From positions 1 to 64,000 of the forward strand of contig NZ_JYDE01000036.1 of NCBI RefSeq assembly GCF_003263515.1: a stretch of 64,000 bases of DNA, given 5' to 3'. The DNA comes from Rahnella inusitata. Lineage in GTDB: Bacteria; Pseudomonadota; Gammaproteobacteria; Enterobacterales; Enterobacteriaceae. Under the pieces are notes generated by a model. That model worked only from the letters and a program-made list of their open reading frames with translations, ran no database searches and was not told where the DNA came from. Position 1 is the stretch's first letter, and each line of letters opens with the position of its first letter. Position numbers and translations under genes: made by a program. Below are positions 8,491-18,018 of this stretch, one piece after another.

Positions 8491-9345
8491 TTAAATCAGC
8501 GCGCCATAAATCGTCAGCAGCGCCACCACGACCAGAATAATCATGGTGACTTTACGCGCCAGCCCAACGGCGGCGCGCGGCGTCTGCACCGGATCCATAT
8601 GTGGATCACGCGCCAGCGAGAACTGCGCCAGACGGGTCAGCACGTGATATTGCGAAGAATGAATGTCTCCGAGCGAGGCAAACCATGCCGGTAATGCTTT
8701 TTCGCCGTGCCCGAGCAGCGCATACGCCACACCAGCCAGACGCACCGGGATCCAGTCAAGAATGTGCAGCAAACTGTCTACGCCGGACTGCGCGCGTTTG
8801 AGCGGCGTAGTATGGCGCGCGAGCCAGGTCTGATAGCCACGCAGCACAGCGTACCCGCCCAGCGCAACCGGTCCGTAGGGGCCAAGCACCACGAACCAGA
8901 ACAGCGGCCCAAGGTAATAACGGAAGTTAATCCACAACAGCGCATTTTGCAGCTCACGCAGACGGGCTTCTTCGGTGCAATCTGTTGGCAAACCGTGGAT
9001 CAGCGCCAGCTCTTCTGCCATCTCTTTCGTGGCATCGGCATCGCCCTGACGGGCTGATTTCAGATAGGCACGATAATGTTTACGTTTAACGCCTGCACCG
9101 ATGCACAACAGACAGATAATCACCCACAAAATCAGCGAAGGCACGCCAAAAAACAAGCCCTGAACCGTACGCAGGATCACCCAAATCACCGCCATCCAGA
9201 CCACGGCGATCGCCAGCGTTTTCGCCAGAGAAGTCTGTCGTCCGCGGCTGAAAATCACCTCGAACCGATGATCCAACTGCCAGTGTTCACCCAGTTTGAA
9301 CAAGCGCTCCCAAGCCAGCACCAGCAATAAAGTAAATAACGTCAT
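8491..9345 (-). CDS. ampE: Inner-membrane protein AmpE
   Basis: The 284 residues equal the E. coli AmpE length and the sequence follows it closely: [27 protein letters not shown] at the start, [21 protein letters not shown] and [17 protein letters not shown] later. Several hydrophobic segments show an integral inner-membrane protein. AmpE is encoded with AmpD and has been linked to sensing in the ampC beta-lactamase pathway, though its biochemical role is unsettled. It starts 60 bases after ampD on the same strand, as in the ampDE operon of relatives. No ampC or ampR is in the window. Confidence 0.93.
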   Translation of the reverse strand: MTLFTLLLVLAWERLFKLGEHWQLDHRFEVIFSRGRQTSLAKTLAIAVVWMAVIWVILRTVQGLFFGVPSLILWVIICLLCIGAGVKRKHYRAYLKSARQGDADATKEMAEELALIHGLPTDCTEEARLRELQNALLWINFRYYLGPLFWFVVLGPYGPVALGGYAVLRGYQTWLARHTTPLKRAQSGVDSLLHILDWIPVRLAGVAYALLGHGEKALPAWFASLGDIHSSQYHVLTRLAQFSLARDPHMDPVQTPRAAVGLARKVTMIILVVVALLTIYGALI

Positions 9346-9405
9346 CGATTGTCACTCTCTCTCAACACATCACACGCTAAAAAAACCTGAACCCGCGTTC
9401 ATTCA

Positions 9406-9975
9406 CTAGTCAGCAGAAGCATTGTGCCCTGCGGAAGGTGTTAACAGCTTGCGATAAAATGCCCAGTCAAACTCAGGGCCGGGATCCGTTTTACGTCCCG
9501 GCGCAATGTCACTGTGTCCGGTAATGGCATCAAGACTAATCGGATAGTGCTTAATTAACAACTCAGTAACTGCCGCCAGGCTGCGATATTGTGCTTTTGT
9601 GAAAGGCTCAAAGTCAGTCCCTTCCATCTCAATACCGATGGAAAAATCATTACAGCGCTCACGCCCCTGCCAGCTGGAAACACCTGCGTGCCAAGCGCGT
9701 TTATCGAAAGGCACGTATTGGACGATTTCGCCGTCACGCCGGATCAGGCAATGCGCGGCGACGCGCAGCTGGTGGATCCCTTCAAAATAAGGATCGTCCT
9801 GCGGATTCAGCGTGCCGGTAAATAACTGATCAATATACGGACCACCGAATTTTCCGGGCGGCAAACTGATGTTATGGATCACCAGTAGTGAGGGGATTTC
9901 GTCGTCAGGACGGAGATCGGAATGGGGAGAAACAACCTGCCGGGCCTCGGCAATCCAGCCATGTTCTAAGTGCAT
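9406..9975 (-). CDS. ampD: 1,6-anhydro-N-acetylmuramyl-L-alanine amidase
   Basis: This cytoplasmic zinc amidase removes peptides from 1,6-anhydro-muropeptides during cell-wall recycling; its loss raises the AmpR inducer and so ampC expression. The chosen start is ATG 9975 (RBS TTGAGG), which gives a 189-residue protein beginning MHLEHGWIAEAR and aligning with the 183-residue E. coli enzyme. An in-frame upstream extension to 10029 would add a Cys-rich stretch that is not conserved. The zinc ligands are visible: His34 in LLVIHNISLPPG, and the His and Asp of TGHSDIAPGRKTDPGP near the C-terminus. It leads the ampD-ampE pair and is divergent from nadC. Confidence 0.95.
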   Translation of the reverse strand: MHLEHGWIAEARQVVSPHSDLRPDDEIPSLLVIHNISLPPGKFGGPYIDQLFTGTLNPQDDPYFEGIHQLRVAAHCLIRRDGEIVQYVPFDKRAWHAGVSSWQGRERCNDFSIGIEMEGTDFEPFTKAQYRSLAAVTELLIKHYPISLDAITGHSDIAPGRKTDPGPEFDWAFYRKLLTPSAGHNASAD

Positions 9976-10026
9976 CAATGACCTCAATGATGTGCCTGGG
10001 TGGTACTTATCACAGCAACAGGGTAG

Positions 10027-10962
<936 letters not shown>

Positions 10963-10976
10963 TTAGCCTTTCAGCT

Positions 10977-11007
10977 ATTGCCCTCTGAAATCCTTGCAGG
11001 GGGCAAT
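10977..11007 (+). terminator. Possible weak terminator or 3' hairpin after nadC
   Basis: ATTGCCC-T-CTG (10977-10987) pairs with CAG-G-GGGCAAT (10997-11007) with one mismatch, 14 bases after the nadC stop. No clear U tract follows, so termination here is uncertain. The rest of the 296-base gap to ppdD holds nothing else I can support. Confidence 0.4.
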
Positions 11008-11258
11008 ACGACTTCTTCGGACTCTCTCGAACTTGCCGCATTACCCTCTCATTCTCATCGAACTCTGCCAACTCCCTTTTTGACCTCCTGAGCATAATTG
11101 CGAGACATCACGCAAAAGTTTTGCCTGCCTTCTGAGCTTGCACATTTATCCTGGAAGACGTCGCGGAGAAGCCACCGATGATGCTGGAGTCCTTTTTTTT
11201 CTTCGTTTAGTTTGCTGCCTGAGCAACATCCATGCAGTTACACCAGACGGAGAAAGCC

Positions 11259-11708
11259 ATGCAACGGCAACAAGGATTTACCCTCATAGAGCTGATGGTG
11301 GTGATCGCAATTATTGCGATCCTCAGCGCCATCGGCATTCCCGCTTATCAAAGTTACATTCAAAAAGCGGCCCTGACCGACATGCTGCAAACCATGGTGC
11401 CGTATAAAACCGGTGTGGAGCTGTGCGTGATTGATGCAGGTGCCCTGGCTAGCTGCAATGCGGGCAGTCAGGGGATCCCTGCGACCGCCACAAGCCGCTA
11501 TGTCAGCCAGACACAAGTCAGTGCGGGGATCATCACACTGACAGGTCAGCAGGCACTTAACGGTCTCAGCGTTGTAATGACCCCTACTCTCGACAATCAG
11601 GCCGGCGGCATTATCTGGAACCGTACCTGCACCAATTCAGGTAACACTTCGATGGTTGAAGCTTGCGAAAGCGTCTTCCGTTTTGACACCACAGGAGCGC
11701 CGAAATGA
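11259..11708 (+). CDS. ppdD: Type IV pilin precursor, prepilin peptidase-dependent
   Basis: PpdD is a major type IV pilin. The chosen start, ATG 11259 with CGGAG upstream, gives 149 residues with the short basic leader MQRQQG directly before the prepilin cleavage site G/FTLIELMVVIAIIAIL, the classic class IVa pilin helix with Glu at +5. An upstream ATG at 11232 would lengthen the leader to 15 residues and is less typical. Two C-terminal cysteines (NRTC...VEAC) may form the D-region disulfide. The gene overlaps hofB by 4 bases (ATGA). Similar genes in E. coli are often silent in the laboratory; expression here cannot be judged. Confidence 0.93.
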   Translation: MQRQQGFTLIELMVVIAIIAILSAIGIPAYQSYIQKAALTDMLQTMVPYKTGVELCVIDAGALASCNAGSQGIPATATSRYVSQTQVSAGIITLTGQQALNGLSVVMTPTLDNQAGGIIWNRTCTNSGNTSMVEACESVFRFDTTGAPK

Positions 11709-13201
11709 GTGACATGCCATTAAATCGAGTTTCACCGGTAGAAAACCTGAAACAGCATAGTGAAGCTTCACTGGAAGCACTTTGCCAGCGTTACAAAGCG
11801 GTGATTTTATATCGAGACGAACAGACTTTGCGGGTGGCCTGTCATGAGGCTGAACCAGATACCGATACGCTGAGCAACGTTCTGCGCTTTGCAAGCGGGC
11901 TGAAAGTTCAGCTTGAACGCTGGCCACAGGCAAGACTCGAACAGGTAATGGAGAAAAGCAGCACTGATCCTAAAGAAGAACCTGCAAAAGGTGAGTCGCG
12001 TCCGGCTTCGGGTAGTTCAGAGGAAAATGAGCTTAACGACCAGAGTGATGCGCCGGTAATTAATGTCCTCAATCAGATTCTCAGACAGGCAATCACCCGT
12101 CGGGCTTCGGATGTTCACTTCGAGCCTTACGAGCACAGCTTCCGTGTCCGCGTACGAATTGACGGCGTTTTGCAGGAGATTCCCGGCCCTGAGTTTTCAA
12201 TGGCGGCGGGTGTTTGTGCGCGGCTGAAAATCATGGGGCAGCTGAACGTTGCAGAACGCCGCTTACCACAGGACGGACAGCTGTCAGTGATGCTTCAAAA
12301 CCAGCGTTACTCAATGCGCGTCTCCTCCCTGCCAACGTTGCATGGTGAAAAAATCGTGCTGCGGATCCTGCATATGACCCAGCAGGATCTGGCTATGTCG
12401 CAACTGGGGCTGACACTGCGCGATCTCGAGTATTTCAAAGCCGCGCTGAAACACCCGCAGGGGCTGATTCTGGTCACCGGCCCGACCGGCAGCGGTAAAA
12501 CCGTCACGCTTTACAGTGGGTTACGGCATCTGAATGCCATCTCACGCAATATTTGCAGCGTGGAGGATCCGATCGAAATTCCGGTCAGTGGCATCAACCA
12601 GACGCAGATCAATAGTAAAACTGATCTCAGCTTTGCCAGTGTGCTGCGCGCATTGCTGCGCCAGGATCCGGATGTGATTATGGTCGGCGAGATACGTGAT
12701 AAGGAAACGGCAGAAATCGCCGTAAAAGCCGCACAAACCGGGCATCTGGTGCTTTCAACGTTACACACCAATTCCACCTGTGAAACGCTGACCCGGCTGC
12801 GTCAGATGGGCATTGAAGGCTTTCACATTGCCGCCAGCCTGCGGCTGGTAATTGCTCAGCGACTGGTGCGAAAACTCTGTCCGCACTGCCGTAAGGCGCA
12901 CATGGGGTTTGTCGGTAAAGGTGAAAACGGGCGAGGTGCCCAGATCCCACTCTGGCTGGCTACCGGCTGTCATCAGTGCTTTTCCGGCTATTACGGACGG
13001 ACAGGCATTTATGAAACACTGAGCATTACACCACGCTTGCAGCAGGCACTGGTTGCAGAAGCCACAGTGAATGAACTGAGCAAAATTGCCCGCGAGCAGG
13101 GGCAAATCACACTGCAGGAAGCCGGAATGCTGCTGGTTGAGCAAGGGATCACTTCGCTGGAAGAACTCTATCGCGTCACCGGCGAGGAAACCGATGCATG
13201 A
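11705..13201 (+). CDS. hofB: Type IV pilus assembly ATPase (PilB/GspE family)
   Basis: This 498-residue protein is the cytoplasmic secretion ATPase that would power polymerisation of PpdD. The Walker A motif GPTGSGKT lies at residues 259-266, the Asp box IEDP-like SVEDPIEIP at about 285-293, the Walker B region DVIMVGEIRD at 323-332, and the His box STLHTN at about 351-356. A C-terminal tetracysteine zinc site (CPHC at 392, CHQC at 422) is intact. The N-terminal 110 residues are poorly conserved and contain a charged, Ser/Glu-rich linker. It starts within the ppdD stop and overlaps hofC by 4 bases, so ppdD-hofB-hofC is a coupled operon. Confidence 0.93.
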   Translation: MSDMPLNRVSPVENLKQHSEASLEALCQRYKAVILYRDEQTLRVACHEAEPDTDTLSNVLRFASGLKVQLERWPQARLEQVMEKSSTDPKEEPAKGESRPASGSSEENELNDQSDAPVINVLNQILRQAITRRASDVHFEPYEHSFRVRVRIDGVLQEIPGPEFSMAAGVCARLKIMGQLNVAERRLPQDGQLSVMLQNQRYSMRVSSLPTLHGEKIVLRILHMTQQDLAMSQLGLTLRDLEYFKAALKHPQGLILVTGPTGSGKTVTLYSGLRHLNAISRNICSVEDPIEIPVSGINQTQINSKTDLSFASVLRALLRQDPDVIMVGEIRDKETAEIAVKAAQTGHLVLSTLHTNSTCETLTRLRQMGIEGFHIAASLRLVIAQRLVRKLCPHCRKAHMGFVGKGENGRGAQIPLWLATGCHQCFSGYYGRTGIYETLSITPRLQQALVAEATVNELSKIAREQGQITLQEAGMLLVEQGITSLEELYRVTGEETDA

Positions 13202-14418
13202 GTGAAATGCCTGCGCTTTCCCAAAGATGGTGCCTGTATCACTGGCAGGCCATCGATATTCAGGGAAACATTCAGCAAGGCAGCAGCATCGAGGCCAGTA
13301 AAGATGGCATTTATCAGCAGCTTTTCGCAGCCAGTTTGCAACCACTGAAGATTCAAATGAAGCAACGTCTGAACCGGGGCTACTGGAAAAATTCAGAACG
13401 CGTTGCGATGGTTAGGCAACTTGCCACGCTGCTACAGGCCGGACTGCCGCTGGTCAATAGCCTGATGTTGCTGGCAAATGAGCATCCGAAAATGGCGTGG
13501 CAATGCGTTTTGCAAAATATCGCTAAAGGAGTTCGTGAAGGTAGGCCTTTATCCGCAATGCTGAATGCCTATCCTGATGTGTTCCCGGATATCTACCGGC
13601 AGATTATTGCCATCGGTGAACTCACCGGTCAGATGGATCGCTGCTGTTTACAGCTGGCCGCACAGCAGGAACAGCAGGCCAAACTGAGAGATAAAGTGAA
13701 AAAAGCCCTGCGCTATCCGCTGATCGTCAGTGTAATAGCTACGGTGGTGACCTTACTGATGCTAACCCTGGTTCTGCCGGAGTTTGCCAAAATCTATGCC
13801 TCCTTTGATGCCGAGCTGCCGTGGTTCACGCGCATGCTGGTCAGTACATCGGATGTCCTGATCAGTACCGGTCCGTGGCTGACGGGTGTTATATCAGTTG
13901 GCTGCTTTGCCTATTTGCGCAAACTACATCCGCAAAAGCGCTGGAAGCATAGGGAGCAAATGCTGCTCCTAAGGTTGCCGTTAACCTCACGGCTGGTTAC
14001 CGACAGTTGCCTCAGCCAGATATTTCAGACGCTGGCGATGACACAACAGGCAGGAATGACGCTGATTTCCGGGCTGGAGGCGGCGGCATCCTCCCTGTCT
14101 AATTTGCATTTTCAGAGTGCGCTCAGCCAGATCCGTGAGCAAATTATGCAAGGTATACCGCTGCATAAGGCCTTTGTGCAGTCGCCGCTGTTTCCTTCGC
14201 TGTGTCAGCAACTGATAAAAATCGGGGAGGAGTCTGGGTCGCTGGATGAGTTGCTGCTGAAGCTGGCGCATCTGCATAATGAGAAGGCGAATTCGCTGGC
14301 GGACACGTTGTCCCAAACGATTGAACCGGTTCTGATGGCCGTGATGGGCGTGATTGTTGGTGGCTTAGTGATCGCCATGTATCTGCCTATTTTCCAGTTG
14401 GGATCGGTGATGGGATGA
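13198..14418 (+). CDS. hofC: Type IV pilus assembly inner-membrane protein (PilC/GspF family)
   Basis: The 406-residue platform protein has the expected two tandem GspF domains, each ending in hydrophobic helices. The first has RQLATLLQAGLPLVNSLMLL and the GELTGQMD motif; the second has LAMTQQAGMTLISGLEAA and the matching GEESGSLDE motif. Membrane segments lie near residues 175-195, 220-240 and 375-400. It overlaps hofB by 4 bases and closes the operon. No prepilin peptidase, retraction ATPase or outer-membrane secretin gene is in the window; in relatives these lie elsewhere on the chromosome. Confidence 0.92.
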   Translation: MSEMPALSQRWCLYHWQAIDIQGNIQQGSSIEASKDGIYQQLFAASLQPLKIQMKQRLNRGYWKNSERVAMVRQLATLLQAGLPLVNSLMLLANEHPKMAWQCVLQNIAKGVREGRPLSAMLNAYPDVFPDIYRQIIAIGELTGQMDRCCLQLAAQQEQQAKLRDKVKKALRYPLIVSVIATVVTLLMLTLVLPEFAKIYASFDAELPWFTRMLVSTSDVLISTGPWLTGVISVGCFAYLRKLHPQKRWKHREQMLLLRLPLTSRLVTDSCLSQIFQTLAMTQQAGMTLISGLEAAASSLSNLHFQSALSQIREQIMQGIPLHKAFVQSPLFPSLCQQLIKIGEESGSLDELLLKLAHLHNEKANSLADTLSQTIEPVLMAVMGVIVGGLVIAMYLPIFQLGSVMG

Positions 14419-14453
14419 GGCGCACTATCGACGGGACGTTTGGAGGAAATGAA

Positions 14454-14478
14454 AACGGCGAAAACCTGTTTCGCCGTT
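14454..14478 (-). terminator. Intrinsic terminator of guaC
   Basis: Minus strand: AACGGCGAAA, a short loop, TTTCGCCGTT, then TTTCATTT. The 10 bp stem with U-rich tail lies about 45 bases after the guaC stop and between convergent genes; on the plus strand the tail is poor, so it mainly serves guaC. Confidence 0.8.
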
Positions 14479-14522
14479 ATAGACGCCTTAAAGCCGTAAT
14501 TGAGGCTCGTATCTTTAAGCGA

Positions 14523-15566
14523 TTACTTACCGCCGAAAAGACGGTTTTCCTGCTCTGCCACGCGGATAAAGGTAGTGCGCTTGGTCAGCTCTTTCAGACG
14601 ATCGGCACCCACATAAGTGCATGCAGAACGCAGACCGCCAAGGATATCGCGAACAGTATTTTCAACCGGGCCTCGCAAAGGCAACTTCACGGTTTTGCCT
14701 TCCGCTGCGCGATATTCAGCTACGCCGCCGACGTGACGTTTCATCGCAGATTCGGAACTCATACCGTAAAACAGCATAAATTTTTCACCGTTCTCTTCAA
14801 CGACAGTACCTTCACACTCTTCATGCGCTGCCAGCATTCCGCCGAGCATCACGAAGTCGGCACCGCCGCCGAAAGCTTTAGCCACATCGCCCGGCACGGC
14901 ACAGCCACCGTCGCTGACAATCTGTCCGCCCAGACCATGTGCGGCATCAGCGCATTCGATCACAGCGGAAAGCTGCGGATAACCGACACCGGTTTTAACG
15001 CGGGTAGTACAGACTGAACCCGGTCCAATGCCGACTTTGACAATGTCTGCACCCGAGAGGATCAGCTCTTCGACCATTTCACCGGTGACCACGTTACCGG
15101 CACAGATGACTTTATCCGGGCAGGCTTCGCGTACGCGTCGCAGGAAATCGACAAAGTGCTCCGAATAGCCGTTAGCAACATCAAGACACACAAATTTCAG
15201 CAATGGTGACATTGCGAGAATTTGCAGTGTTTTGACGAAATCTGCTTCAGACGTCCCGGTGGAAACCATCACATTGCGCAGGACGGATTCATCCACAGAA
15301 GCGATGAAAGCCTGCCATTGTTCAACAGTATAATGCTTATGAACTGCCGTCAGCATGCCGAAGGATGCCAGCACCGTCGCCATGCGGAATGTCCCTACGG
15401 TATCCATATTGGCGGCAATAATTGGCGTGCCTGACCAGCTGATCGCGGAGTGTTTGAATGTGAAGGTGCGCTCCAGTTCTACTTCGGAACGGCTTTTGAG
15501 GGTGGAACGTTTAGGGCGGATAAGTACGTCTTTAAAGCCTAACTTCAAATCTTCTTCAATGCGCAT
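14523..15566 (-). CDS. guaC: GMP reductase
   Basis: GuaC reductively deaminates GMP to IMP with NADPH, returning guanine nucleotides to the adenine branch. The 347 residues equal the E. coli protein. The catalytic cysteine is Cys186 in [11 protein letters not shown], the phosphate loop [15 protein letters not shown] follows, and the N-terminus [20 protein letters not shown] is typical of the family. These features separate it from IMP dehydrogenase GuaB, because no CBS domain is inserted. It is a single gene with a candidate promoter at 15642-15669 and its own terminator, divergent from coaE. Confidence 0.97.
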   Translation of the reverse strand: MRIEEDLKLGFKDVLIRPKRSTLKSRSEVELERTFTFKHSAISWSGTPIIAANMDTVGTFRMATVLASFGMLTAVHKHYTVEQWQAFIASVDESVLRNVMVSTGTSEADFVKTLQILAMSPLLKFVCLDVANGYSEHFVDFLRRVREACPDKVICAGNVVTGEMVEELILSGADIVKVGIGPGSVCTTRVKTGVGYPQLSAVIECADAAHGLGGQIVSDGGCAVPGDVAKAFGGGADFVMLGGMLAAHEECEGTVVEENGEKFMLFYGMSSESAMKRHVGGVAEYRAAEGKTVKLPLRGPVENTVRDILGGLRSACTYVGADRLKELTKRTTFIRVAEQENRLFGGK

Positions 15567-15641
15567 GACGGGTTTGTCCTGGTTTGGCGACGGGTCGCTA
15601 GGGCGTAAAGCGAAAAATTAGACACCCTTTCCAGTGGTTTT

Positions 15642-15669
15642 ATCATACACAGGAAAATGACAACGGCAA
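15642..15669 (-). promoter_or_regulatory. Candidate guaC promoter
   Basis: Minus strand TTGCCG (15669-15664), 16-base spacer and TATGAT (15647-15642, 5/6) lie about 75 bases before the guaC ATG. Assigned by hexamer match only. Confidence 0.45.
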
Positions 15670-15751
15670 GATGGCTTTTCCAACTGACATCACAGACTTT
15701 TGATTGCACAGCTGAATAATTTTCGAAGTCCTAAACCAACACGAGAGCGGC

Positions 15752-15779
15752 TTGCACTTACTCATAATCTCTTTATCAT
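15752..15779 (+). promoter_or_regulatory. Candidate coaE promoter
   Basis: TTGCAC (15752-15757), a 16-base spacer and TATCAT (15774-15779, 5/6 to TATAAT) lie 30 bases upstream of the coaE ATG, a typical sigma-70 geometry. Confidence 0.5.
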
Positions 15780-15809
15780 TTACCCAACTAAATTTATCAG
15801 AGCATCAGC

Positions 15810-16418
15810 ATGGCGTATATCGTTGCATTGACCGGAGGCATAGGGAGCGGGAAAAGTACCGTTGCTGAGAGCTTTGCACGCCACGGCGTAAGCATTGTCG
15901 ATGCTGATGTTATTGCCCGTCAGGTGGTTGCCCCCGGCGAACCGGCGCTGGATGAGTTGAGCAGCCATTTTGGTAACAGTATTCTTCTCGCTGACGGCTC
16001 GCTTAACCGCGCCGTTTTGAGAGAATGTATATTCAGCAATCCCGTTGAGAAAGAATGGGTTAACAAATTGCTGCATCCGGTTATTCATGCCCGAACGCAG
16101 CGCCTTATCGCGCAGGCGCAAACGCCTTACGTGCTCTGGGTCGTGCCGTTATTAATTGAAAATGGATTGCAGGCACGGGCCCATCGCGTACTGGTGGTCG
16201 ACGTTGATCCGCAAACTCAGCTTTCGCGCACGATACAGCGCGACGGTGTCAGCCGTGAGCAGGCTGAAAATATTATTGCCTCGCAGGTAAGCCGTGAAAA
16301 ACGGCTGGCCTGCGCGGATGACATCATTGATAACAGCGGCGGTCCCGAAACGATTGAACCGCGTGTTGCCCAATTACATAGCCGCTATTTAACATTGGCG
16401 GCATCAGTATCTCCGTGA
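15810..16418 (+). CDS. coaE: Dephospho-CoA kinase
   Basis: CoaE phosphorylates the ribose 3'-hydroxyl of dephospho-CoA, the last step of CoA synthesis. The 202 residues (E. coli 206) start [21 protein letters not shown], in which GGIGSGKST is the P-loop at residues 9-17. Conserved [11 protein letters not shown] and the lid region [17 protein letters not shown] are present, as is DDIIDNSG near the end. The ATG at 15810 has only a weak ribosome binding site but matches the family start exactly. It heads a coaE-zapD-yacG run on the plus strand. Confidence 0.96.
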   Translation: MAYIVALTGGIGSGKSTVAESFARHGVSIVDADVIARQVVAPGEPALDELSSHFGNSILLADGSLNRAVLRECIFSNPVEKEWVNKLLHPVIHARTQRLIAQAQTPYVLWVVPLLIENGLQARAHRVLVVDVDPQTQLSRTIQRDGVSREQAENIIASQVSREKRLACADDIIDNSGGPETIEPRVAQLHSRYLTLAASVSP

Positions 16419-16466
16419 ATAATGCGTTGAATTATCAGGGAGAAAACAGACAGGATATTGCCCAGC

Positions 16467-17219
16467 ATGAGTGAAGCCGCAGCCACGGTTCTTTTTGAAC
16501 ATCCTTTAAATGAAAAAATGCGTACCTGGTTGCGCATTGAATTTCTGTTACAGCAGCTGCATGCCAATGCACAGGTCACTGCTATTTCTTCCGCCCTGCT
16601 GTTCTTTCGCACGGCATCCGACTTACTGGATGTGTTAGAACGCGGCGAAGTCCGCACCGATTTATTGAAAGAACTTGAGCGTCAGCAACAAAAATTGTCC
16701 CAGTGGCAGGATGTCCCCGGCGTCGATTTAACGCGCATTGAAGGGTTACGCACCGAGCTGAAGCAGTGTGCAGGTGTGCTGATGAAAGCACCGCGTATTG
16801 GTCAGGCGCTGAAAGAAGATCGCATGATCGCGCTGGTACGTCAGCGTCTCAGCATTCCGGGTGGCTGTTGCAGCTTTGACTTGCCGACGCTGCATATCTG
16901 GCTGCATCTGGCACAGTCACAGCGGGATGGCGAAGTAAAAAACTGGCTAGAAACGCTGGCGCCTCTGAACAATTCGCTCACGATGGTGCTAGATTTGATC
17001 CGCCAGTCCGGTGTTTTCCGCAATCAAATCAGCCTTAATGGCTTTTTCCAGGACAATGCTGAAGGCGCGGATCTGTTACGATTACGCCTGTCGATGGAAA
17101 ATCTGCTCTACCCGCAAGTGTCCGGGCACAAAACCCGTTATGCCATTCGCTTTTTGCCCCTCGACAGCGAACATGGCGTGGTTCCCGCGCGACTGAATTT
17201 TGATCTTGCCTGCTGCTAG
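16467..17219 (+). CDS. zapD: Z-ring-associated protein ZapD
   Basis: ZapD bundles FtsZ protofilaments at the septum through the FtsZ C-terminal tail. The ATG at 16467 gives 250 residues (E. coli 247), opening [23 protein letters not shown] lies 11 bases upstream. A TTG at 16458 in the same frame is closer to that AGGA but adds only three residues and is less likely. The conserved core is clear: [51 protein letters not shown] and the terminal NFDLACC. Its neighbour on the far side of this region, ftsZ, encodes its partner, although the two are not in one operon. Confidence 0.94.
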   Translation: MSEAAATVLFEHPLNEKMRTWLRIEFLLQQLHANAQVTAISSALLFFRTASDLLDVLERGEVRTDLLKELERQQQKLSQWQDVPGVDLTRIEGLRTELKQCAGVLMKAPRIGQALKEDRMIALVRQRLSIPGGCCSFDLPTLHIWLHLAQSQRDGEVKNWLETLAPLNNSLTMVLDLIRQSGVFRNQISLNGFFQDNAEGADLLRLRLSMENLLYPQVSGHKTRYAIRFLPLDSEHGVVPARLNFDLACC

Positions 17220-17228
17220 GAGTTGCAA

Positions 17229-17426
17229 ATGGATCCCGAAATTATTGAAGTGAATTGCCCTACTTGTGGCAAAACGGTGGTATGGGGCGAGCAAAGCCCC
17301 TACCGGCCTTTTTGCTGCAAACGCTGTCAGTTGATCGACCTCGGCGAATGGGCCGATGAAGAGAAACGTATTCCCAGCAAAGGGGATATCAACGATCTGG
17401 ATGAGTGGAGCGAAGAAGAGATTTAA
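17229..17426 (+). CDS. yacG: DNA gyrase inhibitor YacG (zinc protein)
   Basis: This 65-residue zinc-ribbon protein binds GyrB and inhibits gyrase in E. coli. Four zinc cysteines are visible in [12 protein letters not shown] and [16 protein letters not shown] (C-x2-C...C-x3-C). The C-terminus is acidic ([11 protein letters not shown]), as in the family. The ATG at 17229 has AGGAG six bases upstream, directly after the zapD stop. An in-frame TTG two codons earlier was not used. It ends the coaE-zapD-yacG operon before a strong terminator. Confidence 0.94.
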   Translation: MDPEIIEVNCPTCGKTVVWGEQSPYRPFCCKRCQLIDLGEWADEEKRIPSKGDINDLDEWSEEEI

Positions 17427-17458
17427 CGCGCAAAGCAGGTACGAGAAGGGATAAACAG

Positions 17459-17482
17459 AAAGGGGCTTCGGCCCCTTTTTTG
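17459..17482 (+). terminator. Intrinsic terminator of coaE-zapD-yacG
   Basis: AAAGGGGC-TTCG-GCCCCTTTTTT is an 8 bp stem with a stable TTCG loop and six Us, 33 bases after yacG. It lies between convergent yacG and mutT and may also work in reverse. Confidence 0.93.
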
Positions 17483-17502
17483 TACGTGGAATTTAACGTA
17501 GA

Positions 17503-17904
17503 TCAGAACTGATTGTTTTTCAGTGCCCGAACGATCGCTTCATTGGCCGGCGGGAACTCTGCTTCATTTAGCTGCGACTGGGCAATCCAGCGTTTCGGCT
17601 GGCCTTCTTTCCCATACGGCTCGCCCTTCCAGTCTTCAACCATGAAGAAGTGCAGCGTAATGATACGGTCAGGAAAGCGGTGCTCAAGAGTATCGAGCAA
17701 TACCAGAGATATTGCCTCGATCCCGACTTCTTCCTGCAATTCGCGGATCACAGCCTGTTCAGGCGTTTCACCCGATTCGATCTTGCCGCCGGGGAACTCC
17801 CAAAAACCTGCCATGTGTGATGAAGCATCACGCTGAGTAATAAAAATTTCTTTCTGTGTATTACGGATGATGCCGACTGAGATATTCAGTTGCTTAATCG
17901 TCAC
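17503..17904 (-). CDS. mutT: 8-oxo-dGTP diphosphatase MutT
   Basis: MutT hydrolyses 8-oxo-dGTP to prevent A:T to C:G mutation. The Nudix box is complete: GGKIESGETPEQAVIRELQEEVG spans about residues 38-60, with the REVQEE-type REL-QEEVG core. There is no ATG; a GTG at 17904 gives 133 residues (MTIKQLNISVG) that align with the 129-residue E. coli protein and has AAGG 8 bases upstream. A second in-frame GTG at 17913 would add MNT and sits too close to AGGGGA. In E. coli mutT is co-transcribed behind secA; here a hairpin terminator separates them. Confidence 0.92.
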   Translation of the reverse strand: MTIKQLNISVGIIRNTQKEIFITQRDASSHMAGFWEFPGGKIESGETPEQAVIRELQEEVGIEAISLVLLDTLEHRFPDRIITLHFFMVEDWKGEPYGKEGQPKRWIAQSQLNEAEFPPANEAIVRALKNNQF

Positions 17905-17959
17905 AGTATTCACCTTTCCCCTGACTGAAATTCCTGTACTGAACCGTACTTTTAAGACA

Positions 17960-17988
17960 AAAAATAAAGGCGGTGATTAGCCGCCTTT
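17960..17988 (-). terminator. Intrinsic terminator of secM-secA
   Basis: Minus strand AAAGGCGG-CTAATCA-CCGCCTTT followed by ATTTTTT, about 30 bases after the secA stop. Stem of 8 bp with a clear U tract; mutT expression past it would need read-through or its own promoter. Confidence 0.85.
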
Positions 17989-18018
17989 AAGATTAACACG
18001 ATGACTTAGCCTGATATC

